A program made the translations under genes and the position numbers. Positions 1 to 6,053 of a DNA stretch of 9,101 nucleotides are shown here, in pieces. This stretch comes from JBHAEP01 sp041855665 (lineage in GTDB: Bacteria > Patescibacteriota > Saccharimonadia > Saccharimonadales > Saccharimonadaceae): NCBI GenBank assembly GCA_041855665.1, contig JBHAEP010000010.1, positions 1 through 9,101 on the forward strand, written 5' to 3'. Numbering within the stretch: the first letter of the stretch is position 1; the number at the start of each line of letters is the position of its first letter. Under the pieces are notes generated by a model. The model saw only the letters and a program-made list of their open reading frames with translations. It had not been told where the DNA came from and made no database searches.

Positions 1-618
1 GTTATTCTCGGTGTTTTTGAGGGTAGAAATCAAAGAGAGGCGGATATTCTTGCTGGAAAAGCTAAGGAAGCTTTGGAGAAAATTGGCCAGCAGGTTGAAT
101 GGATTGAAGGTGATGATGCTGTCGAAGCTTTTTTGAATATTCGTAGATGGAGCTTTAAGATGCTTTTGGAGCATCCGTTGCCAAATACTAGAGCTGAGGC
201 TTTTTTGGAGGATACGATTGTTCCTCTAGAGCATTATGGAGAGTTTTTAAGGCGACTTGAGCAGATTTTGAAAGAATATGATATGACTTATACTTATGCC
301 GGTCATATCGGTTCTGGAAGTATACGTTTAGTGCCACTTGTTGATATGGAGGCGGCAAGGTCTGCGGAAAAAGTTATGGAGCTTGAGGCTAAGGTTAATC
401 AGCTCGTCTGGGAATTTAACGGATCTATGAGTGTTGATCATAATGATGGAATCATTAGAACGCCTTATCTGGAACAGCAATTCGGACAAGAGATGTACCA
501 GGTCATCAAGGAAGTGAAGAATATTTTTGACCCTCAGGGAATATTTAATCCTGGTAAAAAAGTAGGTGGAACTTACCAGTACGCCCTAAATCACATTATT
601 AGAGAAAATGTGGCTTAA
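1..618 (+). CDS. FAD-linked oxidase, C-terminal part (partial, 5' end outside window)
   Basis: The reading frame is open from base 1 with no stop, so this is the last 205 codons of a longer gene; the TTG at 73 is an internal Leu codon, not a start. The visible part resembles the C-terminal substrate/FAD-binding domain of the GlcD/D-lactate dehydrogenase group of FAD-linked oxidases, flavoenzymes that oxidise 2-hydroxy acids or similar compounds. Seen: a GHIGSGS segment (residues about 101-107 of the visible part) where the family has a GHxGDGN-type motif, a DHNDGIIRTPYLEQQFG segment (146-162) matching the family's GEHGDGxxRTPxLxxxFG, and the closing FDPQGIFNPGK (176-186), typical of the C-terminus. 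The acidic residue of the first motif is replaced by Ser and the second motif is altered, so the exact substrate cannot be named. The FAD-binding N-terminal domain, and whether an Fe-S domain is attached upstream, cannot be seen. Family is fairly sure, substrate unknown. Confidence 0.8.
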   Translation, partial: VILGVFEGRNQREADILAGKAKEALEKIGQQVEWIEGDDAVEAFLNIRRWSFKMLLEHPLPNTRAEAFLEDTIVPLEHYGEFLRRLEQILKEYDMTYTYAGHIGSGSIRLVPLVDMEAARSAEKVMELEAKVNQLVWEFNGSMSVDHNDGIIRTPYLEQQFGQEMYQVIKEVKNIFDPQGIFNPGKKVGGTYQYALNHIIRENVA

Positions 619-627
619 TTTTCCTGG

Positions 628-671
628 AAAGACAGCTCGATCATTAGTCGAGCTGTCTTTATTTTTATTTA
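628..671 (+). terminator. Rho-independent terminator of the FAD-oxidase gene
   Basis: A perfect 13-bp stem (628-640 with 648-660, AAAGACAGCTCGA and its complement) closes a 7-nt loop and is followed by ATTTTTATTT. It starts 9 nt after the stop codon and isolates the dnaK promoter from upstream transcription. The A-rich 5' flank is too weak to call it bidirectional. Confidence 0.92.
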
Positions 672-687
672 AATTATAGAAAATCAA

Positions 688-714
688 TTAGCACTCTTGA
701 CAGTCGAGTGCTAG
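688..714 (+). promoter_or_regulatory. CIRCE operator 1 of dnaK (HrcA binding site)
   Basis: Inverted repeat TTAGCACTC (688-696), 9-nt spacer, GAGTGCTAG (706-714). It matches the CIRCE consensus TTAGCACTC-N9-GAGTGCTAA at 17 of 18 arm positions. CIRCE is the operator of the heat-shock repressor HrcA. The -35 box TTGACA lies inside the spacer, so a bound repressor would directly block RNA polymerase. Confidence 0.95.
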
Positions 715-725
715 TTTTCTATACT
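697..725 (+). promoter_or_regulatory. dnaK promoter (sigma70 type)
   Basis: A perfect -35 TTGACA (697-702), an exactly 17-nt spacer and -10 TATACT (720-725). This is the closest match to the two-box consensus in the window. Transcription should begin near 732, giving a leader of about 80 nt that contains the second CIRCE element. The -35 box is buried in CIRCE 1. Confidence 0.9.
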
Positions 726-734
726 AAGAGTAGA

Positions 735-761
735 TTAGCAGTCTAAAAGGTAGAGTGCTAA
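735..761 (+). promoter_or_regulatory. CIRCE operator 2 of dnaK, in the predicted 5' leader
   Basis: TTAGCAGTC (735-743), 9-nt spacer, GAGTGCTAA (753-761); one mismatch (C to G at arm position 7) from the CIRCE consensus. It begins 47 bp after the start of the first site and lies just downstream of the predicted transcription start, so it could act as a DNA operator and could also fold in the mRNA leader. Confidence 0.9.
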
Positions 762-800
762 TATCAAATAGAATATTTAACTTCAGATTTTTAATAACGA

Positions 801-807
801 AAGGAAG
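801..807 (+). promoter_or_regulatory. Shine-Dalgarno site that sets the dnaK start
   Basis: AAGGAAG, with the AAGGA core ending 6 nt before the ATG at 812. It supports 812 as the start rather than the in-frame GTG at 755, which lies inside the second CIRCE arm and has no ribosome site. Confidence 0.85.
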
Positions 808-811
808 ATAT

Positions 812-2689
812 ATGGGAAAAATTATTGGAATTGACCTTGGAACCACCAACAGTGCTTTTGCTTATATGGTAGCAGGTAAGCCAGAAGTCATTGCTAACGC
901 AGAAGGAAACCGCACAACTCCTAGCGTGGTTGCTATTAATAAAAATGGTGATCGACTTGTTGGTCAAGTTGCTCAGCGTCAGCGCGTAACAAATGCTAAA
1001 AATACAATCTACGGCGTTAAAAGGCTAATCGGTCGCAAGTTTACTGACGATGAAGTTCAGCGCGATAAAGATATTATGCCATTTGAAATCGTGAAAAAAG
1101 GTGATGGCGTGGCTGTAAAGATGGGTGACAAAGAATACACTCCAGAAGAAGTATCCGCTATGATTCTTTCAAAGATTAAAGCTGATGCGGAAAAACATCT
1201 AGGTGAAAAAGTTACCGAGGCTGTTATTACTGTGCCAGCTTACTTTGACGATTCTCAGCGTCAAGCTACAAAAGATGCTGGAAAGATTGCAGGCCTAGAG
1301 GTAAAACGAATTATCAATGAACCAACTGCCGCGGCTCTAGCATATGGCCTAGAGGGTGGAAAAGATGAAAAAATTGCAGTATTTGACCTTGGTGGTGGTA
1401 CTTTCGATGTTTCAATCTTGGAGTTGGGTGACGGTGTATTTGAAGTTCGCTCAACAAACGGTGACACTCATCTTGGTGGTGAGGATTTCGATAATCGCAT
1501 CGTAAATCATTTTATCGATGTATTTAAGCAACAAGAAGGTATTGATCTCACTAGCGACAAAGCTGCGATGCAGCGCCTAAAAGATGAAGCCGAAAAAGCC
1601 AAGAAGGAACTTTCTAGTACTTCCGAGACTGAAATTAACCTGCCGTTTATTACCGCTGATGCCGACGGTCCAAAACATTTTGAGTATAAACTTACACGAT
1701 CAAAGCTTGAGGATCTAGTAAAAGATTTAATCGATCGACTTGCTAGCCCTGTTGAAAAAGCCCTTCAAGATGCTGGACTTTCAGCAAGTGAAATCAACGA
1801 GGTTGTGTTGGTTGGTGGAATGACTCGTATGCCGGCGGTTGTTGAGAAGGTTAAATCAATTTTTGGTAAAGACCCAATGCAAGGCGTTAACCCAGATGAA
1901 GTTGTGGCGGTTGGTGCTGCGATTCAGGGTGGAGTATTGGCAGGTGATGTCAAAGACGTCCTACTTCTAGATGTAACTCCATTGTCTCTAGGAATTGAAA
2001 CTATGGGCGGAATAACTAATAAGTTAATCGAACGCAACACTACAATTCCTACAAGTAAAAGTCAAGTATACTCAACTGCTGCGGATAATCAGCCTCAAGT
2101 AGAGATTCACGTACTTCAAGGTGAGCGTGAAATGGCGAGCGACAATAAGAGTCTTGGTCGATTTATTCTTGACGGAATTGCACCAGCTCCTCGAGGTGTT
2201 CCACAGATTGAAGTTACCTTTGATATTGACGCGAACGGAATTTTGAACGTTACTGCTAAAGATAAAGGAACTGGCAAAGAGCAGAAGATTACGATTGCCG
2301 ACAGTGGAAATATGAGCAAAGAGGATATTGAAAAGGCTCAGAAGGAAGCTGAAGCTCACGCCGATGAAGATAGGAAGAAGCGCGAAGCCATTGAATCTCG
2401 CAATAATCTAGAAAATGCGATTTATCAGGCAGAAAAAATGCCAACAGAGTTCAAAGATAAAATTTCCGACGAAGACAAGAAGACTATCGAAGAAGCTGTG
2501 AAGGAGGCTAAGAAGGTTCAGGAAGATTCTAGCGCCGATAAAGAAAAGCTTGAATCTGCAGCTAAAGAACTTCAGGACAAAATCATGCCAATCGGGGCAA
2601 AACTTTACCAAGCTCAATCTGAAGATTCAAAGGACGAGTCATCAAAGTCTGATGAGCCAGTTGAAGGCGAAGTTGTTGATGAAAAATAA
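812..2689 (+). CDS. dnaK: Chaperone DnaK (Hsp70), 625 aa
   Basis: ATP-driven cytoplasmic chaperone that binds exposed hydrophobic segments and works with DnaJ and GrpE. The nucleotide-binding domain covers about residues 1-380: phosphate loop IGIDLGTTNSAFAY (5-18), VPAYFDDSQRQAT (141-153), NEPTAAALAYG (169-179), the second phosphate loop FDLGGGTFDVS (191-201, with Thr197 at the usual autophosphorylation position) and LVGGMTRMP (333-341). The hydrophobic linker DVLLLDVTP (382-390) leads into the substrate-binding domain, then a charged helical lid and a tail ending EGEVVDEK. Length is normal for the family (E. coli 638). Residues around 77-95 keep the segment EVQRD...IMPF that is present in E. 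coli DnaK and missing from Bacillus DnaK. The start is fixed by the Shine-Dalgarno site and by family alignment. Monocistronic, with its own promoter, two CIRCE sites and a terminator, so it is very probably HrcA-repressed and heat-induced. grpE and hrcA are not adjacent. Confidence 0.98.
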   Translation: MGKIIGIDLGTTNSAFAYMVAGKPEVIANAEGNRTTPSVVAINKNGDRLVGQVAQRQRVTNAKNTIYGVKRLIGRKFTDDEVQRDKDIMPFEIVKKGDGVAVKMGDKEYTPEEVSAMILSKIKADAEKHLGEKVTEAVITVPAYFDDSQRQATKDAGKIAGLEVKRIINEPTAAALAYGLEGGKDEKIAVFDLGGGTFDVSILELGDGVFEVRSTNGDTHLGGEDFDNRIVNHFIDVFKQQEGIDLTSDKAAMQRLKDEAEKAKKELSSTSETEINLPFITADADGPKHFEYKLTRSKLEDLVKDLIDRLASPVEKALQDAGLSASEINEVVLVGGMTRMPAVVEKVKSIFGKDPMQGVNPDEVVAVGAAIQGGVLAGDVKDVLLLDVTPLSLGIETMGGITNKLIERNTTIPTSKSQVYSTAADNQPQVEIHVLQGEREMASDNKSLGRFILDGIAPAPRGVPQIEVTFDIDANGILNVTAKDKGTGKEQKITIADSGNMSKEDIEKAQKEAEAHADEDRKKREAIESRNNLENAIYQAEKMPTEFKDKISDEDKKTIEEAVKEAKKVQEDSSADKEKLESAAKELQDKIMPIGAKLYQAQSEDSKDESSKSDEPVEGEVVDEK

Positions 2690-2700
2690 TTAACTAAAAC

Positions 2701-2731
2701 AAAATCACCCTAGTATTTAGGGTGATTTTTT
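2701..2731 (+). terminator. Rho-independent terminator of dnaK
   Basis: An 11-bp perfect stem (AAAATCACCCT 2701-2711 with 2719-2729), a 7-nt loop and a T run through 2731. It is only 12 nt after the dnaK stop. The T run passes directly into the extended -10 element of the next gene. Confidence 0.92.
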
Positions 2732-2732
2732 A

Positions 2733-2741
2733 TGTTAAAAT
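2733..2741 (+). promoter_or_regulatory. Extended -10 promoter of the prepilin-like gene
   Basis: TG (2733-2734), one base, then TAAAAT (2736-2741), ending 6 nt before the ATG at 2748. There is no recognisable -35 box (the region is the dnaK terminator loop) and no room for a Shine-Dalgarno. Predicts a leaderless mRNA starting at or next to the ATG. Confidence 0.65.
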
Positions 2742-2747
2742 GTATAT

Positions 2748-3377
2748 ATGAAACGCGCTTATGGCTTTACTGTTGTCGAATTGCTTGTTGTAATTGTTGT
2801 AATTGGAGTTTTGGCTGGGATTTCAGTTGTTGGCTATGGGGCTTATCGAGAGGTTGCCATTCAAACGCGAGCTCAAGCTGAAGTTCAAGATAACTTAAAA
2901 AGAGTTCAAAAGTATATGATTGAGAACCAGTGGTCTAGGATAGATAAGGGTTGGCTGCCTTTAGTTTTTACTGACATTAAAAGTGACTGGCGTTATCTTA
3001 TTATCTGTACTACCACGCACGGGATTCAGGTTACTGGATATGTTCATGGATATGAAGATAAGCCGGTTTCTTATTTTGCTAGTAAAAGCGAGATTCGGCA
3101 AGTTGACTTAAAAGAATGGCACCTAAAGCCGGGTTCTTATAGATATGATGAGAGTAATTATTATTATGATGATCAAACTTTAACTTATCAGCGACTTGGT
3201 GAGTTGCGGCAATCTGATCCTTGGTTGTCTAGGGCGGTTGCTTGCTCTACCGTACATAAACCTTGGCTATGGGATTGGTGGCAGGTTGCAGAAGCGGTAT
3301 CCGAGCATAATGGCAAAAAGCGTGTCGACAATAATTTAATAATTGACGGCCCAGCTATTGACGAGGTTAAGTTCTGA
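2748..3377 (+). CDS. Type IV prepilin-like protein (class III/pseudopilin signal), 209 aa
   Basis: The N-terminus MKRAYG / FTVVELLVVIVVIGVLAG is a textbook prepilin signal: a short basic leader ending in Gly6, cleavage expected before Phe7, Glu11 (mature Glu5), and a hydrophobic helix at about 8-30 for membrane anchoring and packing in a filament. A prepilin peptidase (PilD type) would cleave and methylate it, and the mature protein would enter a type IV pilus or pseudopilus. The rest (about 45-209) is a soluble head that I do not recognise. It is rich in Trp and Tyr (Trp at 62, 69, 81, 124, 159, 173, 175, 177, 178; YYYDD at 138-142) and has two Cys (87, 166) that could form a disulfide. No pilus assembly genes are nearby, so it is an orphan locus with its own promoter. 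Major pilin, minor pilin or pseudopilin cannot be told apart. The stop codon TGA overlaps the next gene's promoter. Confidence 0.85.
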   Translation: MKRAYGFTVVELLVVIVVIGVLAGISVVGYGAYREVAIQTRAQAEVQDNLKRVQKYMIENQWSRIDKGWLPLVFTDIKSDWRYLIICTTTHGIQVTGYVHGYEDKPVSYFASKSEIRQVDLKEWHLKPGSYRYDESNYYYDDQTLTYQRLGELRQSDPWLSRAVACSTVHKPWLWDWWQVAEAVSEHNGKKRVDNNLIIDGPAIDEVKF

Positions 3378-3383
3378 TATAAT
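3375..3383 (+). promoter_or_regulatory. Extended -10 promoter of the VTT-domain gene, overlapping the upstream stop codon
   Basis: TG (3375-3376), A, then consensus TATAAT (3378-3383). The TG and following A are also the TGA stop of the prepilin-like gene. The ATG follows 9 nt after the -10 box, so the leader would be 0-3 nt; no Shine-Dalgarno is present. A TTGACG at 3358-3363 is only 14 nt upstream and is probably too close to serve as -35. Confidence 0.7.
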
Positions 3384-3392
3384 AAAAAATAT

Positions 3393-4142
3393 ATGATATC
3401 TTTGCAAGCTCGAAAAATCATACTTTTAATATTGGTGTCTATATTTTCTGTGGCTGTTGGTTGGATTTTTTGGCCACAAATTTCGCTGCTTGGCGATAAA
3501 GATTTTGTCGATAATTTAATTCGATCCGCTGGTCCTTGGGGTGCTCTAGTGTTTGTTGGCTTGCAGATGGCTCAAGTGATTATTGCACCGATACCAAGCT
3601 CGGTGGTTGGTCTTGTTGGTGGTTATATTTTTGGTACTTTTCTAGGAACTGTTTATAGCATGATAGGGTCGACCATCGGTTTTTTAGTAGTTTTTTGGCT
3701 AGCTAAAAAATTCGGTAGAAAGTTTCTATCTTTTTTTGTCAGTAAAAATACTTTTGATAAATACGATAAAATTTTAGCTCGCAGAGCAAAACCATTTTTA
3801 TTCATTAGTTTTCTGTTGCCGATCATACCTGAGGCTGCGTTAGGTTATATTGCTGGAATGACACCGTTGAGTATCAGGACTTTGATGATTTTGACCTTTA
3901 TTGCTCGATTGCCGGGCGTTTTAGTTGTGAACTTTATTGGCCAGCAGACCGCCGAAGCTAATTATTTGATTGTGGCTATTATAGCTTTCGTTTTGGCTAT
4001 TGTTGTAGGTTTAATGTATAAATTTAAAGATCCGATCGATGCTTTTTTGGATAAAGTTTTTCCCGATGACAACCTTGAAGAAATGGTTGCAGAAGACGAA
4101 AGAGAGATGGAAAAGCTAGAGGGTAATTCCGAAGAAGATTAG
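3393..4142 (+). CDS. VTT/SNARE-associated domain membrane protein (DedA / TVP38-TMEM64 type), 249 aa
   Basis: Integral membrane protein. A first membrane helix lies at about 9-28; the VTT domain covers about 60-185, with the family's glycine-rich pattern (SSVVGLVGGYIFGTFLGTVY, 69-88), a GSTIGF turn (92-97), the LAKKFGRKF segment (103-111), then FISFLLPIIPEAALGYIAGM (137-156) with re-entrant-loop-like prolines and the closing ARLPGVLVVNFIG (171-183). A last helix at about 191-209 is followed by a very acidic cytoplasmic-looking tail (225-249). Members of this superfamily act in membrane homeostasis, and some DedA and related proteins flip polyprenyl-phosphate or phospholipids; which substrate this one has cannot be read from the sequence. 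The last 27 nt overlap the 3' end of the opposite-strand kinase-like gene. No terminator could be found between the two; the tail-to-tail overlap leaves no space. Confidence 0.85.
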   Translation: MISLQARKIILLILVSIFSVAVGWIFWPQISLLGDKDFVDNLIRSAGPWGALVFVGLQMAQVIIAPIPSSVVGLVGGYIFGTFLGTVYSMIGSTIGFLVVFWLAKKFGRKFLSFFVSKNTFDKYDKILARRAKPFLFISFLLPIIPEAALGYIAGMTPLSIRTLMILTFIARLPGVLVVNFIGQQTAEANYLIVAIIAFVLAIVVGLMYKFKDPIDAFLDKVFPDDNLEEMVAEDEREMEKLEGNSEED

Positions 4143-4817
4143 TAAAATTGCAGTAAAGATCGGGATTGTGATATTGTCGCTGCCTTTATCGCTAAGTAGT
4201 TCAACGATACTGAGGCTGATTGACATAAATAGAATAGCTGGTATTGACGTAAATATTTGGTCAACAGCTACTTTTCCGGATAGTGACATCGCAAAGCCTA
4301 AAATTATCACAGATGAAATTACAAATCCGATCGTTCCAGCTAGTGTTTTATTGCCTAATATTTTTGGTGAGCGTATATTTTTACCAGCTATAAAAGCGGC
4401 GGTGTCAGATAACCCTAAGATTAATACAGCAGTAATAAAAATTGCCGTATCATAAGATATTATTGACTGATTTTGGGTGATTATTTCAAAGTTGCTTGCG
4501 TATGCGAGGACTGCTGCCAGTGAAACTCCAAGAGGAAATAGTATCTCGCCGTAAGAATCTTTCTTAAATGGCTCCAGAGATTTCAACGGAAGTTGTCGAA
4601 GTATCAGAGCTATGATAGCTAGGCTTAATCCTATTAAAATAAATAGTTTATAGCTTAGGAATATTGCTACTGTAGAGATTATTAGAGCTAGTCCGACGTG
4701 TCCTAGTTTTCTGATTACGCCCGGTCGGAGTTTGCTTTTTCTAGATAGGGTTTCTAGAGTTATAACCCCGACTATAGCTACAATAATAATTCCGATGATA
4801 CTTAAGATAGTTGACAT
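4116..4817 (-). CDS. Polyprenol/phytol/dolichol-kinase-like membrane protein, 233 aa
   Basis: A polytopic membrane protein with about seven hydrophobic segments (roughly 4-20, 40-56, 58-73, 92-106, 122-145, 160-178, 188-205, plus a C-terminal one at 216-231). Conserved-looking motifs fit the CTP-dependent phytol/dolichol kinase family (VTE5/SEC59-like, related to CDP-diglyceride synthetase): RKLGH (36-40), SYGEILFPLG (88-97), LSDTAAFIAGK (136-145), NKTLAGTIG (156-164) and VELLSDKGSDN (205-215). Such enzymes phosphorylate a long-chain isoprenoid alcohol at the membrane. The CdsA signature is not present, so a true phosphatidate cytidylyltransferase is less likely. Start ATG at 4817-4815; no Shine-Dalgarno is seen and the upstream AT-rich stretch fits a leaderless start. 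It runs divergently from dnaJ and converges on the VTT gene with a 27-nt overlap. Family call is fairly good, substrate uncertain. Confidence 0.72.
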   Translation of the reverse strand: MSTILSIIGIIIVAIVGVITLETLSRKSKLRPGVIRKLGHVGLALIISTVAIFLSYKLFILIGLSLAIIALILRQLPLKSLEPFKKDSYGEILFPLGVSLAAVLAYASNFEIITQNQSIISYDTAIFITAVLILGLSDTAAFIAGKNIRSPKILGNKTLAGTIGFVISSVIILGFAMSLSGKVAVDQIFTSIPAILFMSISLSIVELLSDKGSDNITIPIFTAILLIFFGITL

Positions 4818-4823
4818 ATTTTA

Positions 4824-4829
4824 ATTTTA
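4824..4829 (-). promoter_or_regulatory. Probable -10 box of the kinase-like gene
   Basis: On the minus strand TAAAAT (4829-4824) ends 6 nt before the ATG at 4817, the same spacing as the prepilin-like gene, but without the TG extension. A duplicate TAAAAT (4823-4818) abuts the ATG and has a good -35 TTGACT (4845-4840) 16 nt upstream, but it would start transcription inside the coding region, so the first box is preferred. Assignment is tentative. Confidence 0.4.
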
Positions 4830-4854
4830 CTCTTTTTTAAGTCAAAAATCCATT

Positions 4855-4881
4855 CTAGCACTCTAGTATATTGAGTGCTAG
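4855..4881 (+). promoter_or_regulatory. CIRCE operator of dnaJ
   Basis: CTAGCACTC (4855-4863), 9-nt spacer, GAGTGCTAG (4873-4881); one base from consensus in each arm, and the two changes compensate, so the palindrome is perfect and extends to TT...AA at 4853-4883. It ends immediately before the extended -10 of dnaJ and so covers the -35 region. It lies about 25 nt from the putative -10 of the divergent kinase-like gene. Confidence 0.93.
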
Positions 4882-4883
4882 AA

Positions 4884-4892
4884 TGATATAAT
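4884..4892 (+). promoter_or_regulatory. Extended -10 promoter of dnaJ
   Basis: TG (4884-4885), A, then consensus TATAAT (4887-4892). The expected -35 position lies in the CIRCE spacer and matches poorly. Transcription should start at about 4899-4900, at the A of the dnaJ ATG, so the mRNA would be leaderless. Confidence 0.75.
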
Positions 4893-4899
4893 TAAATGG

Positions 4900-5991
4900 A
4901 TGGATAAACGAGATTATTACGAAGTTTTAGGTGTTCAGAAAAACGCCTCTGCAGATGAAATTAAGAAAGCCTTTCGAAAGGCTGCCGTTAAATATCACCC
5001 CGACAAAGAAGGTGGTGATGAGGCCAAGTTTAAAGAGATAAACGAAGCTTATGAAGTTTTAAAAGACGATAGCAAGCGTCAGAGATATGATCAATTTGGC
5101 TATGCTGGAGTTGGTGGAAATGCTGGTTTTGATGGCGGCAATCCATTTAGTGGCTTTGGTGGCGGTGGTGCGCAATTTGATTTCGGCGGAGATTTTGGCG
5201 ATATCTTTAGTCAATTCTTTGGTGGCGGGTCGACTCGAAATAGGCCAGAGCGTGGTCGCGATGCTGAAGTTACGGTTACTCTGGACTTTAAAGAGGCTGT
5301 ATTTGGGGTTGAAGAAGATATAGAAATTGATTTAGAAGATACGTGCTCACATTGTAAAGGTGATGGCGTTGAGCCTGGAAGTAGCTTAAAGAGTTGCCCG
5401 ACCTGTAAAGGTGCTGGGCAAACTCAGCGAGTCATGAATACTATTTTTGGACCAATTCAACAAGCTGCTACTTGCGAAACGTGTCACGGTAGGGGTCAGG
5501 TCCCAGAAAAAGCCTGCAGTGTTTGTGGTGGAAAGGGTACAAAACGAACCCGTCAAACTATCAAATTAAAGATTCCTGCTGGAATTGATGATGGTGCTAC
5601 AATTCGACTTCGCGGTCGTGGCGAGGCTGTTTCTGGTGGAGAGCGCGGCGATCTCTATGTAAATATTCGCGTCCGAGCCGATAGGAAGTTTACTCGTGAA
5701 GGCAATTTAATTCTTAGCGATGAGCATATTTCTATGGTTGATGCTGCGCTCGGTACAGAGGTAGATGTGGAGACTGTAGATGGAAAGATTCGCATGAAAG
5801 TTCCGGCGGGAACTCAAAGTGGAACGGATTTTAAGCTTTCTGGTCACGGAGTGCCGAATTTAAATCGTGATACACGAGGAGCTCATATTGTGAGAATTAT
5901 TGTTGATACGCCGAAAAAATTAACCAAGAAACAGAAAGAGCTTTTGGAACAATTTAAAGAGGGTGGCCGCAAGAAGATTTTTGGGCGATAG
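4900..5991 (+). CDS. dnaJ: Chaperone DnaJ (Hsp40, type I), 363 aa
   Basis: Co-chaperone that delivers unfolded proteins to DnaK and stimulates its ATPase. Domains in order: J domain (1-65) with the invariant HPD at 33-35; Gly/Phe-rich linker (about 67-110); substrate-binding barrel I; zinc-finger region with all four CxxCxGxG repeats intact (Cys149/152, 166/169, 192/195, 206/209) binding two Zn ions; barrel II and dimerisation region to the C-terminus. Length is close to the usual 370-380. The ATG at 4900 gives MDKRDYYEVLGV, the classic start; an ATG four bases earlier (4896) is out of frame and meets TAA after three codons. CIRCE-controlled and separated from dnaK by three unrelated genes. 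No convincing terminator follows, so some read-through into the ligase operon is possible. Confidence 0.98.
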   Translation: MDKRDYYEVLGVQKNASADEIKKAFRKAAVKYHPDKEGGDEAKFKEINEAYEVLKDDSKRQRYDQFGYAGVGGNAGFDGGNPFSGFGGGGAQFDFGGDFGDIFSQFFGGGSTRNRPERGRDAEVTVTLDFKEAVFGVEEDIEIDLEDTCSHCKGDGVEPGSSLKSCPTCKGAGQTQRVMNTIFGPIQQAATCETCHGRGQVPEKACSVCGGKGTKRTRQTIKLKIPAGIDDGATIRLRGRGEAVSGGERGDLYVNIRVRADRKFTREGNLILSDEHISMVDAALGTEVDVETVDGKIRMKVPAGTQSGTDFKLSGHGVPNLNRDTRGAHIVRIIVDTPKKLTKKQKELLEQFKEGGRKKIFGR

Positions 5992-6034
5992 CTTAAGGTC
6001 GCTGGCACTTAATATTGATTATTTTATAAAAATA

Positions 6035-6043
6035 TGATATAGT
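6035..6043 (+). promoter_or_regulatory. Possible upstream promoter of the RimK operon
   Basis: TG (6035-6036), A, TATAGT (6038-6043): an extended -10 element like those elsewhere in the window but 54 nt before the start codon. It may act in tandem with the downstream promoter. Weak evidence. Confidence 0.35.
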
Positions 6044-6053
6044 AGTTAAAGTT

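Noticed and set aside
73..618. TTG at 73 as the start of a 181-residue gene
   Set aside because: The frame is open to base 1 and the upstream residues (VILGVFEGRN...) continue the domain, so the gene is cut by the window edge.
755..811. In-frame GTG at 755 as an earlier dnaK start (19 extra residues)
   Set aside because: It lies inside the right arm of the second CIRCE, has no Shine-Dalgarno and adds residues not found in DnaK; the ATG at 812 has a good ribosome site and gives the conserved N-terminus.
1261..2617. Minus-strand open frames of 67-95 codons inside dnaK
   Set aside because: They lie opposite a highly conserved gene, have no promoter or ribosome site and no recognisable protein features.
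3188..3421. Minus-strand 77-codon frame over the prepilin-like gene end
   Set aside because: It spans the end of one real gene and the promoter and start of the next; no start signals support it.
4168..4455. Plus-strand 95-codon frame opposite the kinase-like gene, and the 78-codon frame at 5087-5323 inside dnaJ
   Set aside because: Both are shadows of well-supported genes in another frame; their translations show no motif and no start signals.
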